The notes under the pieces are model-generated. The model was not told where the DNA came from, ran no database searches, and saw only the letters and a list, made by a program, of their open reading frames with translations. Shown piece by piece: positions 47,901 to 59,780 of a DNA stretch of 64,000 nucleotides. The stretch comes from Gorsachius magnificus (lineage: Eukaryota > Chordata > Aves > Pelecaniformes > Ardeidae). Both the position numbers and the translations under genes were made by a program. The stretch spans positions 46,296,090-46,360,089 of the forward strand of contig CM067087.1 in assembly GCA_034008185.1 (NCBI GenBank). Reading direction: 5' to 3'. Every line of letters begins with the position of its first letter. Position 1 is the stretch's first letter.

Positions 47901-49047
47901 CTGTTAAGGGTTTGTTTTTTTTTTTTCCTTTCAAAGGACCTTAGTAGAAGTGTCTTACAACAATCTCAAAGATTTTTACAAAGACATTAATAAATGATAT
48001 GTATATCATTCTATACCAGTAGACGTCAACATAATCCTCAGAAGAGAGAATTGTAATCCTCCTCTCTTATGTGGGAAGAATGAGGCTTGGAGCTATGATC
48101 TGTCTCAAGCTAAGAGGAAAGGATGCAGCTGACAAACCAAGAGAGGCTTGCCACCTGCTGCTGGAGAGGTGCTTTGTATTCCAACGTGCTCGAGCTCGAA
48201 TCGCTACTTATTTCTCAGTCATATACAAGCTGAAACACTATACATGAAGAAAATCCAAAATCAGTCCATGTTATAGGTAGGCAGACAGCTTGCCCTTGTT
48301 ACGCGAGTCTGTCTCTTGATAAAATCGAGATTCAAACCCTGAAAAACTTACTGTCCTCCTCTTTGGGCTGATTTTTCTTGCATTGCGGTAAGAGGATTAG
48401 TACATGTGCCAGAATATGGGGGGGGTTTGCATGGTGTTGTTGAAGCTCCTTGTGTGGTCAAGTTATGTGACCCATTCAGAGTTGCTGTAAAGGCTGTAGC
48501 TGCCTTTAACCCAAGGGATCATTGCTTCATCGCGCGAAGACGGAATTTGGTCTGCACAAAAATATGGTCCATGTTTTTGTGTCTGTTGCAGAAAAAGGCA
48601 GAACAAGGCACATGTTCGCCTAGGACTGAAGTCCAAGAGGAGCAACCAGGTTATGACACAGGCAAGAATCCACTAATTAAAACAGAACTATAACACAGCC
48701 TGGAAGCACCTCTGGGTACATTTTTGACCTTCACCTAATTGGGTCCAAACACTGAAGTCTGCACTGGATTCTTCAGAAGACCTTTTAACAGTCCTTCTCT
48801 GAAGGCTTACCAAGCCATGAACATAAGGACATAAAAAGAAGTACCCCCACACTAAGACCTTGATTTGTTCACATTTTGGCATTATTACTTGTCTATATGA
48901 CCTTCAAAGATGTAGATGGTGCTTTACAGGCATGCAGTGTTATTACAAAGGCAGCTTTTGTCAAACTTTGCCTCTTCAGGTGTTTCACATATGGAAACCA
49001 GCAAACACCAACCTCCTTCAACCATGAAATAGTTTGCATTTTTTTTT
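47901..49047. other. Non-coding sequence, possible ancient SINE/LINE relic
   Basis: After a T12 run (47915-47926), the stretch about 48290-48345 reads like old MIR/L3-type words on the minus strand (GCTTGCCCTTGTTACGCGAG, then GAGATTCAAACCC). These recall the 'gcttgccc...gagtctgt...cgaacccag' signature. The match is weak. A 95-codon frame at 48406-48693 has no known domain. Confidence 0.3.
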
Positions 49048-49072
49048 AAAAAAAATAAAAAAAAATAAAAAA
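49048..49072. repeat. A-rich low-complexity tract
   Basis: A-runs interrupted by single T residues, preceded by T9 (49039-49047). Simple sequence. Confidence 0.9.
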
Positions 49073-51890
49073 TGGCTGGTAGCTAAACTGTCCAGAAGCT
49101 GGATTAAGAGTCTTTAACCTCCAGGGACAATGGCTTTCTGGAGGTACCTAGCTGCCCAGCAGATGGCTTGCTGCCAGGCAGACACAGAAAGCGCCTCTCC
49201 AACTTGAACGACAAATGATTCTCTTACACAGCCAGCGAAGTTCAACCAATTGCTGCTATAGATAAATGCAGAGGGCTAGTAAACGGGAGCTGATGGTCCT
49301 GCAGATGAAGGCAGAAGGCACAAAACAGCGAACTGTACTTCTAGCAGAGCAATAATCCAGTCGCCCTAATCGGGCTTTGTGGATGCAGATCTATTGAAGT
49401 TCTGCAACATCTACCCAGCTGAAGTCCATAGAAAGTTTATTTATAGTGAATAAGAGTTCTGAGTTGTTCATGTTTACAGACGTTCATCTGATAGATCTTC
49501 ATGCATTACCAGCCTCCAACTTTCCAAATCTTGAATTTCCTGGCTGGTGAACTATTAAAATGCAGATTAACTAAACTTCAAACAGATTTATTGCAGATGG
49601 CTCCTGCAAAATCCTTTTGGATTACCTGCCTCTGGACATCATTTCCCAGTCTGTAGGGGTTCATTAAGGACAGATTTAAATGCGTTAGCTGGGAAAAGGC
49701 CAGGAGGAAGAGTATGTTGAAAATTATTCATATTATTATGCTTGATCTAGTGATACAGACTTACCTTTTAGGAACTCTTAAGTTTTTTCATTTGCAATAA
49801 TGAATAAGACATGCAAGCATGCCTCGTGTCTCATGGCTTTGTTCAAGAGTGCATTTCATAACCTTTGAGTTATCTGTGGCAAAGAAAGTAGCCTGCACTG
49901 AGAGTGCAGAGAGAAAAAAGAATAGCTGCAATGCATGCCCCTCTTCGTTCCCGGCTGCGGAAACTCTCTGTTTTCCTCTGAAGAGAGCCTTGAGATTCAA
50001 AAAACAGCCATGAAGTATTTTGCTTTGCTTCTGCCATCTAACCCATTTCAAAATACAATTAGCCTGGGGTTAGATCAAAGGTTTATTTCATTATGCTTAT
50101 AAAAACAAAAGTAACAATGTTTAGACTGACATGTTTCACTAATTGTACTGCCACTTGGTTTGTTACAAATTGGCTCCAGAGCTCTTAAGGTTTCTTGGAG
50201 ATGTATTTAATCTAAATTTATGCAAGAGCAGTGTAATGACTTCTCCTTCAGACTACAAGGGGGTTTTAATCACTTTCAACGTTTAGCCCCTGATTGGGCA
50301 AAGCACTTGCATTTAAGTGCTTGGGTGCTCAACCTACTTGCTGAATCGGGTCTGAGGACTAAGTGCTGAATTCTCGGTTGCCTCAGGTTTTGAAACAAAG
50401 TGGAAGTGCAGCCCTGCTGACAGGCATCATCTTGAAGCTGTTTAGCAGAGATGCAGTAAATTGGAGCCCACGCCGGGGCTGGCGGTACCCTCTGAGCAGC
50501 AGAAGCCAGGGTCTGCCTTGAGCTCAGCTATCTCCCTGCCTGAGAGCCACTCAAATGGCACACTCTTGCCTCTGGATTTTACTCTGTACTTACACAGGCT
50601 AAATATAGAAGTCTTCTGAAGTTGTTTGAAAACGCTTTCCGCTGCAGATCTCTAAATGTCTTATTCATTATTGCAAATGAGAAACTTAAGAGTATTTTGA
50701 TAGTGTCAAGCGTACAGTCCAAATAGTCGTCGTAAGATCCTGATCCAATTTACTTTGACTTGGGTGAGTACGGAAGCCAGTTTCAAACTATTTCCAAGCT
50801 GAAGCAGCCTATTTCATCGACAAGGACTTGCCAGAAAAAGCTGCCAGGCACTGAGGAGCGTTCAGCCCTTTGGACTGTAGACCGACTTGTCTACGAGCTG
50901 GCTATAGCTGAACAGATACATTTCAAATACTGAACCCTGGTCTTCACCGATGAAAATTTAGTGCATTAAAGAGCGACACCAGTTTGTTCCTCTGACTGGT
51001 GCTGACCCTCACACCTGCTTCAACAGTTTTGTATTCAGTCGCTGTGTGCTCGAACCCAAATTTTCAACCATGTTTCCTTCTAAATTGTGCTCCTCCACTC
51101 CTGCGAGCAGCTGGTTTTGCAGCTACACTTGTGCAGGTTAACAACCACGGTAGTAAAGTGCATGCGGGCTTTAGAGTTTAGCCCCTTGAGCTTTCCTAAA
51201 TGCTCTTTTCAGGCTCTAATAGCACTGCTGATGTGGGTGTGCAGGTGGCAGTTGTGGGGAAGCACGCTTGCAGACATTCAGGGCTGCCCAGGATTGATGA
51301 ACGTGGCAACTGGGGGCTGAAGAGCAGGTGCTGAAAACCCACCCTTTTTTTCTTCTGGTTTTTAGTTTTCTAGAGCTCTTTAACTGACTGCAGACCTGTT
51401 CAATTGTATTACAGATACAGCTATTTTCCGTCGCATCAGAAGCATAACCGTTGTGATTGCATTTTTAATCGGTCATGGATTTGATCTCGTCATCTAACAA
51501 AAAAGAAAAGTTTTATTAGAGGCATTTCCTAATAATGTATTTTTAATCCTAAACGCCTGCAAACAGGAGTTATTTGCCAAATTCTAACTGGTAAACAGCA
51601 CAAATGCTTCATAGGCTTCTGTAGCCACTTTCGAAAGATGCTGCCAAGGTACATAACGCATCAAAGTTTGCATTGAAAAAGGAAAATCAATCCGTTCAGA
51701 TAATGCTTCGGCCTGAAGCTTGTTGTCATGCTTGGATGTTTGCTTGCTTTCTGAAAATGTTGGGAGCCATTTCCTCTCCTGGTTTGGGAAAACTTGCGTG
51801 ACTGAGCCCCTCTGTAATGGTTATGTGACTCCTGGAGAGCCCAAGATCTCTGTTATTTGAATTTCAGTGAATGAAGAACAGTAGATAGGG
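49073..51890. other. Non-coding unique sequence, no gene seen
   Basis: Unique DNA with frames of 60-87 codons on both strands (49788-50051, 50999-51320), none with a domain. No repeat was recognised. Confidence 0.55.

Positions 51891-51926
<36 letters not shown>
51891..51926. repeat. Compound (GT)7(AT)11 microsatellite
   Basis: Seven GT units run directly into eleven AT units. Compound dinucleotide repeats of this length are often polymorphic in length. Confidence 0.92.
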
Positions 51927-54188
51927 TAAAAAATGTCAGTGGGAATGGACAAGAGCCACTAATCAGAGTAAAATCTGGTAACTTGGTCCGCTTATGCAAT
52001 GGGTTGAGTTAATTTTGTTGTCTCTGGAAATAAAGGGAGGCATGAAGGGGAGGCTTCCTAGATGGCGTTTCATGACAGAAAATGCAAAATTCTTCAGCAA
52101 ACCCTGACCCTTGCTTCTAAGGCCTCACTGAAATCGCATCAACATCCTTTATAAAAAAAAAAAAAAAAAAAAAAGCCTTTTTCTAGAGAGCTATACAGAG
52201 GATCTGAAGCATATTGTGCACTCGCATTCCAGGTTCTCTAACCTTCTGCAATAATTGGCAGCTCGCCTGCTTCAAGGATAAGATTTATAAAGCAGCGAAA
52301 GCCTCCCATATGCTGCCCTTTTAAGGAAAGTCTTCTCATTACTGGAAAGCAGGAGCACAGTGATGGTAAAATACTGTAAGGATCATTTATCAATCATGCT
52401 ATCAGCAAAGCTGCAGAAACACAGAGCTAGAGAAATTAGACAGGGAAAAAGCTCTATTTTTCATCTTCATCCCCCTACTTCCACCAATGCAAAACTTTCT
52501 GGTGCTCTATGTCTTTTAGTTTTGGAAGTTCGGATCAATGAGGTACGCCAGCATTTCTCACAGGGAACTTTCCCTCCTTTTTAGCAGTTCCCATAACCAA
52601 GAAGTATATTTGTTACCTGTTCTTATTTTGGTGCTATTGTGTCTAGTGATAACCTCAGGTGGCAACCTGAATAATTCACACTGTAATGTACCTGTCATCC
52701 CTAGGGTGTTTTTTCACCAAACTATATTCATTTTACCTTGTGTTGTTTACTCACTTTTTAATCTTTTCCGAACGCTTCCCCCTTCAGCACCTTATCATTT
52801 TTGTTTCTCTTTTGTGCGCTTCCTCCCATTTGTTTTTCCTTTGTATCCCAGATAAGACAGACACACTGTGACACCTGGGTTGTTTAGTACCTTGCGACTG
52901 CTAAACAAGCGCTGAGCCGCGTTTGCAGAAGCATCACTTTCGGCTGCTATATGGCAATGCAAACCTGTGATGGACTTAACTGGGGTAGAATTGGAGAAAC
53001 CTCAAGCACCGTTACCCTATCTTCTATTTCTCCCCAGGTTTAGCAGTCTGCGTTTTTTCTGAAGCCAATCTTTCCTCACAGTGGTTTTATACTCCCTGCC
53101 TCTGTTTTATTGCTGCTGTGTGCACGATCCCCCTTTCCTTTTTAGTGTCATTGGTTAATTTAACTCATCTTCTTCCTTCTTCCCTGTTAGTCAGGGGTTT
53201 AAATGAGACACCCCATTTTTTTGCATTGCTCCCTTCAATGCGGTTGCCAAAATCAAGAGCTCGGTCCACGGGAACTTATGAAATCTTCAAGTCATGTAGG
53301 AAGCGTCTGAATGAAAGAAGCAGACAATCATAGGCAAGGAGCAAAATTTTATAAACAGCATTCAATAATCTCAAACAAATATGACTGTCAGCTCTGTGCT
53401 GATGAATCACAGATGTACCTCCCTATTCCCAGCTTCTTGATTTCCCCTTCCTGACTCTCAGCACTCTAATTACTGGGAGAGTGAGAGGTTTATTGCTTTA
53501 TCCTTCCAGCTTCCTTCTGTTTCTAACAAAAGTATCAATAAATACCCAGTCTTCTAATATTTCATTTGGTTTGGAGATTTCTTCCCACTAAATAGTTGCA
53601 GCATTCTTTCCATTTCATGAAATGGTTTCGGCTTTCTCTCCTGTTTAGTGGGATGGAAATTAGCAGGGAACAGGAATAGTCCATTGCTTTGGTCTGTAGT
53701 TTAAGAAATCTGGGAGAAGAAAAGGAAGCGCTTGTGAAGGCTGGCTGCAGACTCAGCAATGGTCTTCATTTTGCTTTTGTAATTTTATTGGAGTACAAGG
53801 CTTAATAAACTAAACCAGACCAAGTTCAGCAGAAGGCAATGTTTTTGTTCAAATGCTATAGCTTTCTGTTTTCCCAGACAAATATTATTTTTCAAAACTT
53901 GTTTTTTAGCATGTGTTTTATATTTCTTCCTCAAATCTACTTACATTTATGGTTAGCAATCTATAAGGTCTAAGAGGATATTAGCTAAGTTAGGTAACCA
54001 CACATAGACTTCTGCATTCTGATTCTTCTGTTGTTCTTATCGTAGGGTAAATAAGATATTTATAGATGGTCATTAGCGTTGTGTTGTGTCATACTAATTG
54101 ATTTGATTGTGGTTTTCCAAGTAATATACAGTGGTCTCTAAAGGGTATTGCAACAGCTCCGCAGCACGTAAGAATTTGTATGTTTTAC
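51927..54188. other. Non-coding unique sequence, no gene seen
   Basis: An A22 run lies at 52153-52174. From about 52540 to 52860 the plus strand is pyrimidine-rich, giving overlapping frames of 61 and 105 codons rich in Leu, Phe and Pro. These look membrane-like only because of composition. No repeats of CR1 type. Confidence 0.52.
52153..52174. repeat. Poly(A) run, A22
   Basis: Twenty-two A residues after CCTTTAT, not adjacent to CR1. Confidence 0.95.
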
Positions 54189-54196
54189 AGGTAAGT
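54172..54196 (+). other. Possible recursive splice site (acceptor fused to donor)
   Basis: TTTGTATGTTTTACAG is followed immediately by GTAAGT. A 3' splice site joined directly to a full-consensus 5' splice site is the signature of a recursive (ratchet) splice point in long introns of vertebrate and fly genes. The pyrimidine tract is only moderate. If the window is intergenic, or transcribed from the other strand, the match means nothing. Confidence 0.2.
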
Positions 54197-56142
54197 CCAT
54201 TACCTGGAGTCACGCACGTAGGATGAGCAGGCAGCACAAGGAGGCTTTATCAGCGTTGGGCCCCCAAGGGTTGTACACAACACGAAAATCCAATTAGAGC
54301 CACAGGGAGTTTTTTCAATCTCTTAATCGGCATTGCAGCACTGCAGATGGATATTATTGCCCACTACTTAAACTTTATTACTCCATTTTTCTGTCTGTAG
54401 CCCTTTGCCTTGCCAACCCACCTTGAAGAGACGGCAGGCAGAACCATATAATACTTTTTATGACCTTGGCATCTGCGCTGTTTTGTCGCATGAAAGATAA
54501 GTAGGATTGTGACAACGAAGAGGAAGCCGGCAACCCCTTAAGTTGGTTTTACAAGTGCGGTTCGCCCTGCATCCCAATCACAAGAGCTGGCTGGTCCTCC
54601 CGAGCAACACTTCACCCGCCCTTAATGACTGTTAAACGGAATTTGCAAAACCAACTGCTTTTTGAGGCTAATGCCTTTAAAAGACGAGGCAGGATGATGT
54701 AGGGCGAAGGAGCAGGTGTTGGCTGCGCGCGAGCTCAGGTTTGCACGGAGGTACAGATTCATTGCGTGACCTTGCATTGAGTCACTTGACTTCCAGTGTT
54801 TCAGTTGTGCTATAAAATTGACTAAAAGCAGAACTTAAACCAGACACTGCATCCTGGGTAAATAATATACTCAGAGAAAACATCTAGGAGGAGGGGATTG
54901 GGGTTTTGTGTCTTAAAATACCTTTCCTGACAGAGAGGGTGGGTTTGCTACGGATGAATAATCTGTTAGCATAAATTACTGTTATTTTCAGTGATGGCTT
55001 ACCAGGTATATGTATCAAAGAGTGATACAGTCTGCTTGATTTTATGGTACATTAACTTTGCCAGAATGCATTTATTATATTTAAAACCTGCTAGGTACCT
55101 GCAGTGGGAACAAAGATTGTATAATTATTTTTTCTTTCACTTGTGGGAAATCAAATGCTTTGAATATAAAAGATTCTAGGGGTGAAAAGTTCATTCTATT
55201 CACCCCTCCGCGGTGAGAGCATGGGCAAAAGGTAGTCTGATTACTAATTTGAAAACAGATGAAAGAAGCCAATATAGTGATGAAATAACCGCTACTTCCA
55301 TTTCTGTCCTTTGTATTATTGGAAATGGTAAATAGATGCAATAGCTGAGTTGTGAGGCAAATCTTTCATTATTTTATAATAAGCATCTTCTCCAATCAAT
55401 TAATCACTCTGGAATAAATAGCTTCAGGGTTTTGATTTTAAAACATATATGCAAGATTTTGCTGCAACAGCAATAAAGAGCAGGAAACGTACCAATGTTC
55501 AATCCCTGCTTTAAATGAGGAATGCAGAGTCTATGAAACTAATGGAAATATCTTCATTAAGTTCACTGGCTCCATTGCCTCAGAAAACAATCATCCGTCC
55601 TTGAAAGCCCTGCAAAATCCCCATGAGCAAATTCATAGGAAGTAACGGATAGAGGTCTCAATTTTGGATGGCTTTTCCATACAGGTCTTGGGTAAGTTCA
55701 TTCTTACATCCCAACTCGCTTACATTATTATCTGATCTCTTACCATTTATATGATAATAACTGCGTCTCCCTATATACTCTGGTTTGTACGCTGGTCAAT
55801 ACCTGCTCTGTCTGTGTGGGGAAAAGGTATCTGTATGGATACTGTGATACGCGTAAAGCTGTCCAATCTGTTATATATATATGAAGTTAAACTCACGACT
55901 GCATTTTGAAAGCAGAGAACAACTTGCTAGTTCCACAACTCCCCCTGTGCTTGGAACAAGACAAGGGATTATAATTATGCATGCTTAAACTGTAAGGAGC
56001 CTGAAGCCCCCAAGCAATAGCAAGCCAAAGGTGGCAGTAAGTGCTGTGATCCAGACATGGACATTGTCCTTTGCTCTGTGAAGTCAGGTACAACCCACAG
56101 TTCCTGTGAGCTTACCAGAAATAGCTTTTAAGTCACCAAGAG
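54197..56142. other. Non-coding unique sequence, no gene seen
   Basis: The stretch about 54520-54780 is richer in CpG (for example GGCTGCGCGCGAGCTC near 54720) and complex. The rest is AT-rich. Frames of 61-86 codons have no domain. A short TATATATAT stretch lies near 55872-55880. Confidence 0.5.
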
Positions 56143-56445
56143 GTGAGGTGGGTGTTGGTCTCTTCTCCCTGGTAACGGGCGATGGGACGAGGGAAAATCG
56201 CCTGAAGTTGTGCCAGGGGAGGTTTAGGTTGGACATTAGGAAAAATTTTTTCAATGAAAGGTCTGTCAAGCACTGGAAGGGGCTGCCCAGGGAAGGGGTC
56301 GAGTCCCCACCCCTGGGGGGATTTCACAGCCGGGCAGATGAGGTGCAGAGGGCCAGGGTTTGGGGGTGGGATGGCAGGTTTATGTTAAGGGTTGAGCTTG
56401 ATGATCTTAAAGGGCTTTTCCAACCTAAACGTTTCTATGATTCTA
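56143..56445 (+). mobile_element. CR1 LINE 3' fragment, about 300 bp
   Basis: It carries GGTGGGTGTTGGTCTCTTCT, AAGTTGTGCCAGGGGAGG, the ORF2 codons for HWKGLPREGVESP, and the 3' end GATGATCTTAAAGGGC plus CCAACCTAAACGTTTCTATG. The CR1 protein frame is still open across it, as part of a 128-codon frame at 56106-56492 that extends into flanking DNA on both sides. It is nearly the same as the copy at 62364 over the shared part. Confidence 0.94.
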
Positions 56446-59400
56446 AGAGCACTGAGAATGCAAAAGTACTAATGAAAATAATGGCCATGTAGTTACAAAT
56501 AATGATGTGTTGTACTTCACAGGGTTCCGAACATGCTTGCTTTTCTTTCGTCTAAGTTTTTGACTGTCCAGCTATAGAATTCTTTTACTCAACGTTTTTC
56601 TAGTACATAGCACCTTTTCTTCATGCTGTATATCTATTTTGACATAGTTCTGGGAGGAAGGGCAAAGCCAGAAGGAAGCATAAACTTTCCTCCATGGCCA
56701 GTTCCCAACAGCTCTCAGGAAGTGATTTACAGTATTAAAGCAAATATTTTTCATACCTTCCACAGCATTATTTGTGTTCTGTCACTTTTAGTATGAGATA
56801 TAACACGTTGTTGATGATGATGTATAAATATTGTGAAACAATAGCTGGGGCAGGGTTTAAAGTATTTAAAAATGGTTTGGAATGAAGCAGACACCAATAT
56901 ATGTGGGTTTGGTTTTAACACATACAACTAATGACACAGGGAAACAGTATAAACTGTATATTTGAAGAAGTGATAAAGTATTGAGAGTCTTGGGGAAAAA
57001 AAATCAGTTTAAGGTTTGGTCAGATTCACCTCCATCTAGACTATGATAGCTGGAGATGGATTTTTTGACAGCAGAGGGAAGCACAGTATTCCAGCCCCAG
57101 TAACGCTTTTAAATGGTCTTCCATAATTCTGTTAAACACTCTTCCAAACTTACAGCAATGAATTGTCATTCTGAGGAGAAGAAAGAAGGATACAGTAGAA
57201 GTTTTAGGTTCTATTCTAGAAAGAAATATATTGTCTTAAAATTGCCAAGACTATTTCTAAATATTTTGGGACGTATTCTATTTATTTCTTGAATCATATG
57301 GATTTTTCCATGAGAATTAGCAAAACATTTTCAAAATTAACATTTTGAAACTACGATTCATCATCGTCTTTGAATTTGACTGATGGATCCTTGAAAAGCA
57401 AAAGCCATGTGGTACCTTTTGTTCTGGTGGAGGAAGACAGCAATGATATACGGAACGATACCAAATGAAACTGCTCACCATTGAGCCGCTCTCTTCCTTT
57501 CTGTAGTCTATGTGGCCAGCCCATCAGTGCTGTTTTCAGAAGTTAACAAATTAAGAGATGAACTTACTTTCTTCAGTAACTGTCTCGTGAGTAAAGAACA
57601 TGAATGTGAGTACTTTAACTGTCAAGTGATGTTCTACACAATTGACTACAAATATAAAATTATGCACATGTTACGTTAGAAGCTGGGAAATCATATAAAG
57701 ATTAATCAAGCCAGCACATCAACTCATTGTATCACACTGATCCTCCACTGAAAACAGCTGGTATTTTGCTAGCAGTACATTGCCAGAAATGGGACATGAT
57801 TCTATATTGCAGTGTCAGAGATGCCTTTGTTAACTGTAACAATCCTCGGAGTCAGCAGAATTAATGTTGAGTATAAATACATTTTCTGACAAATCTCAAG
57901 CATACCAAGAATGCAATCCGTTGCAATCTAGCAGATGCGCTTTACATTCAGTAACTTTGTCAGGATGTTGCTTGTGATCTGATGGTAATTACTGATGTGT
58001 CATTTGGGGTGTGTTGTTGAGCAAAGTCTATTAAAACTCAATTTATTTCATCAGTTTGCACCCAGCTTGCAGTATACAGTATGTTAAAAGAACATTCACA
58101 CTGGAATTTTAAAGGTGGACATGTGGTTGCAAAAAATCTTCAAAATATAACGGCACAATAATTCTCTAGCTATTTCATTGCTTGAGTCTACCAGATCCTA
58201 TTTCTGGCCTCGTAATTCAGAGGCAGGTTCAACCACCTCTTCCACCACAGCTTTCCTCTGTAATAGTCTTGGCTGTGCTATGTCTCCTTGTTCCTAGGAA
58301 CTGAGTATTCCTGCTACCTTATTATTCAGGGTGAGGATAAAAACATAACATACTGTAAACCATCCTGATGCCGGAGTAATTCAGGGCAAGGGATAAATGT
58401 CATGGAAAGGAAGACCGGTAACAGACCATTTATACTTTGTTCCCTCAACCTGCTCCCTGAAGGAGCAGTCCATGACTGAAATCAGAGTAGAGCTTGGGAC
58501 TTGAGCTTGCTTACGGACCCTGTGAAAATATCTGACTTAGAGGAGGGACAAATGGGAGATGCTGTGCGAGGAGAAGAGCAGCTCCAGGAGAACAGCGTGT
58601 CCTCTGACTGGCTACTGCAGATTTTGCAAAACTTTTTTTTTTTTTTCTCTTTTAAAGATTATGATACTGCAACAGCATGGGCAGAAATCTGCTCCTCTTA
58701 GGCTCCTGAGCAGCTGAGAGTCATGTTGGTTTAATAAACGCCCTTTGAATGTTATTTCACCTTCTCAACTTTTCTTTTCCACGCATTGATTCCTTTCCTT
58801 CGCACAAAGCCTAAGAACGCTGTTACCTCTCTAACACAGTTAAGCCCAGGGCTTTGGGGAGGTTTTAAGCCTTTTACAATAATAAACAACAGCTAAAATC
58901 ACCTGTTAATACCTTACCGACTGTGATCTTCATTTTCAGATGAGATGGTCTTTAGTCCTATGAGGTCATCCCTCCTGCCCTCAAGTGATGCATGCGCATG
59001 AGGTTTACTGGCATAGTCCTGACTTTATTTACCTTCCATAGGTAGTGGTGTTTCTTGGCCTGGAATGAGGCATTTTCCCGTTGTAAATAACACAGATGCC
59101 ATTGTACCGTCCGTGCAAAAAATACTGGGTTTAGTGACAAGCTTTGCATACATAACATAATCCCTTGAAAGCCCGAATTCTGCGACTTTTCTTCCATTGA
59201 GTGTATCTCCCTATACAATTAAGAAGGCTGTTTTCAGTTATTTAAGAGAAATAAGTGCAGGAGAATAGAGCCTTAAGAAATGAACATTAGTTATCCCAAA
59301 AGGGACCTAGTGAGAATGGAAGCTTAAAAGGGTCTACACAGTTTAATTCACGCACCACCTGTTTGGGGGAAAATTAGCACAGATTAGATATTCCAACTCA

Positions 59401-59480
59401 TCTGAGGCTAACTCGGTGCCTCTAGAACCTGTAATAAGTGTTAAGTGTAAAAATAAATTCGCACCATTTTCCTTACTGTG
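56446..59480. other. Non-coding unique sequence, no gene seen
   Basis: AT-rich unique DNA. The longest frame is 86 codons on the minus strand (58958-59218), without a domain. A T14 run lies at 58633-58646. No repeats were recognised. Confidence 0.55.
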
Positions 59481-59780
59481 TGAACACTGCGCGTATTTGT
59501 TCGCTTTGTAGTGAGCTCTAAGCGTTGTAATGGCAAAATAGAGAACGGATGCCTCTGAGCGAGCCGCTCTTTGCCGTGTTGTTTCTTAGCTGCCTTGCAG
59601 AAGCGCTTGACGTTCTCGTCCTCTTCTGAGCGCTGCTTTGTTAGACGTGACCATTTTGTATAAATTCAGCTCTTGCTCAGGGCTGAGAATTCATTCCCCG
59701 TCACCTCTGACTCGTGTTCCTTCTCTCGCTTTGGCTGCAAAGGGGTGTTGTGAGCTTCAGGACACCTAATTTCATCCAAA
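59481..59780. promoter_or_regulatory. CpG-bearing block with a TATA-type word; candidate promoter or enhancer
   Basis: About 16 CpGs remain between 59487 and 59729 while the flanking sequence has very few. A TATAAAT word lies at 59659-59665. TGACGT (a CRE half-site type word) lies about 50 bases upstream near 59608, and GACGTGACC sits directly upstream of the TATA word. No long open frame follows. The arrangement could be a promoter on the plus strand for a non-coding RNA, or an enhancer. It is sequence-based inference only. Confidence 0.27.

Noticed and set aside
52538..52855. 105-codon frame that looks membrane-spanning
   Set aside because: The Leu/Phe-rich content comes from a pyrimidine-rich stretch. 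An overlapping frame has the same bias.
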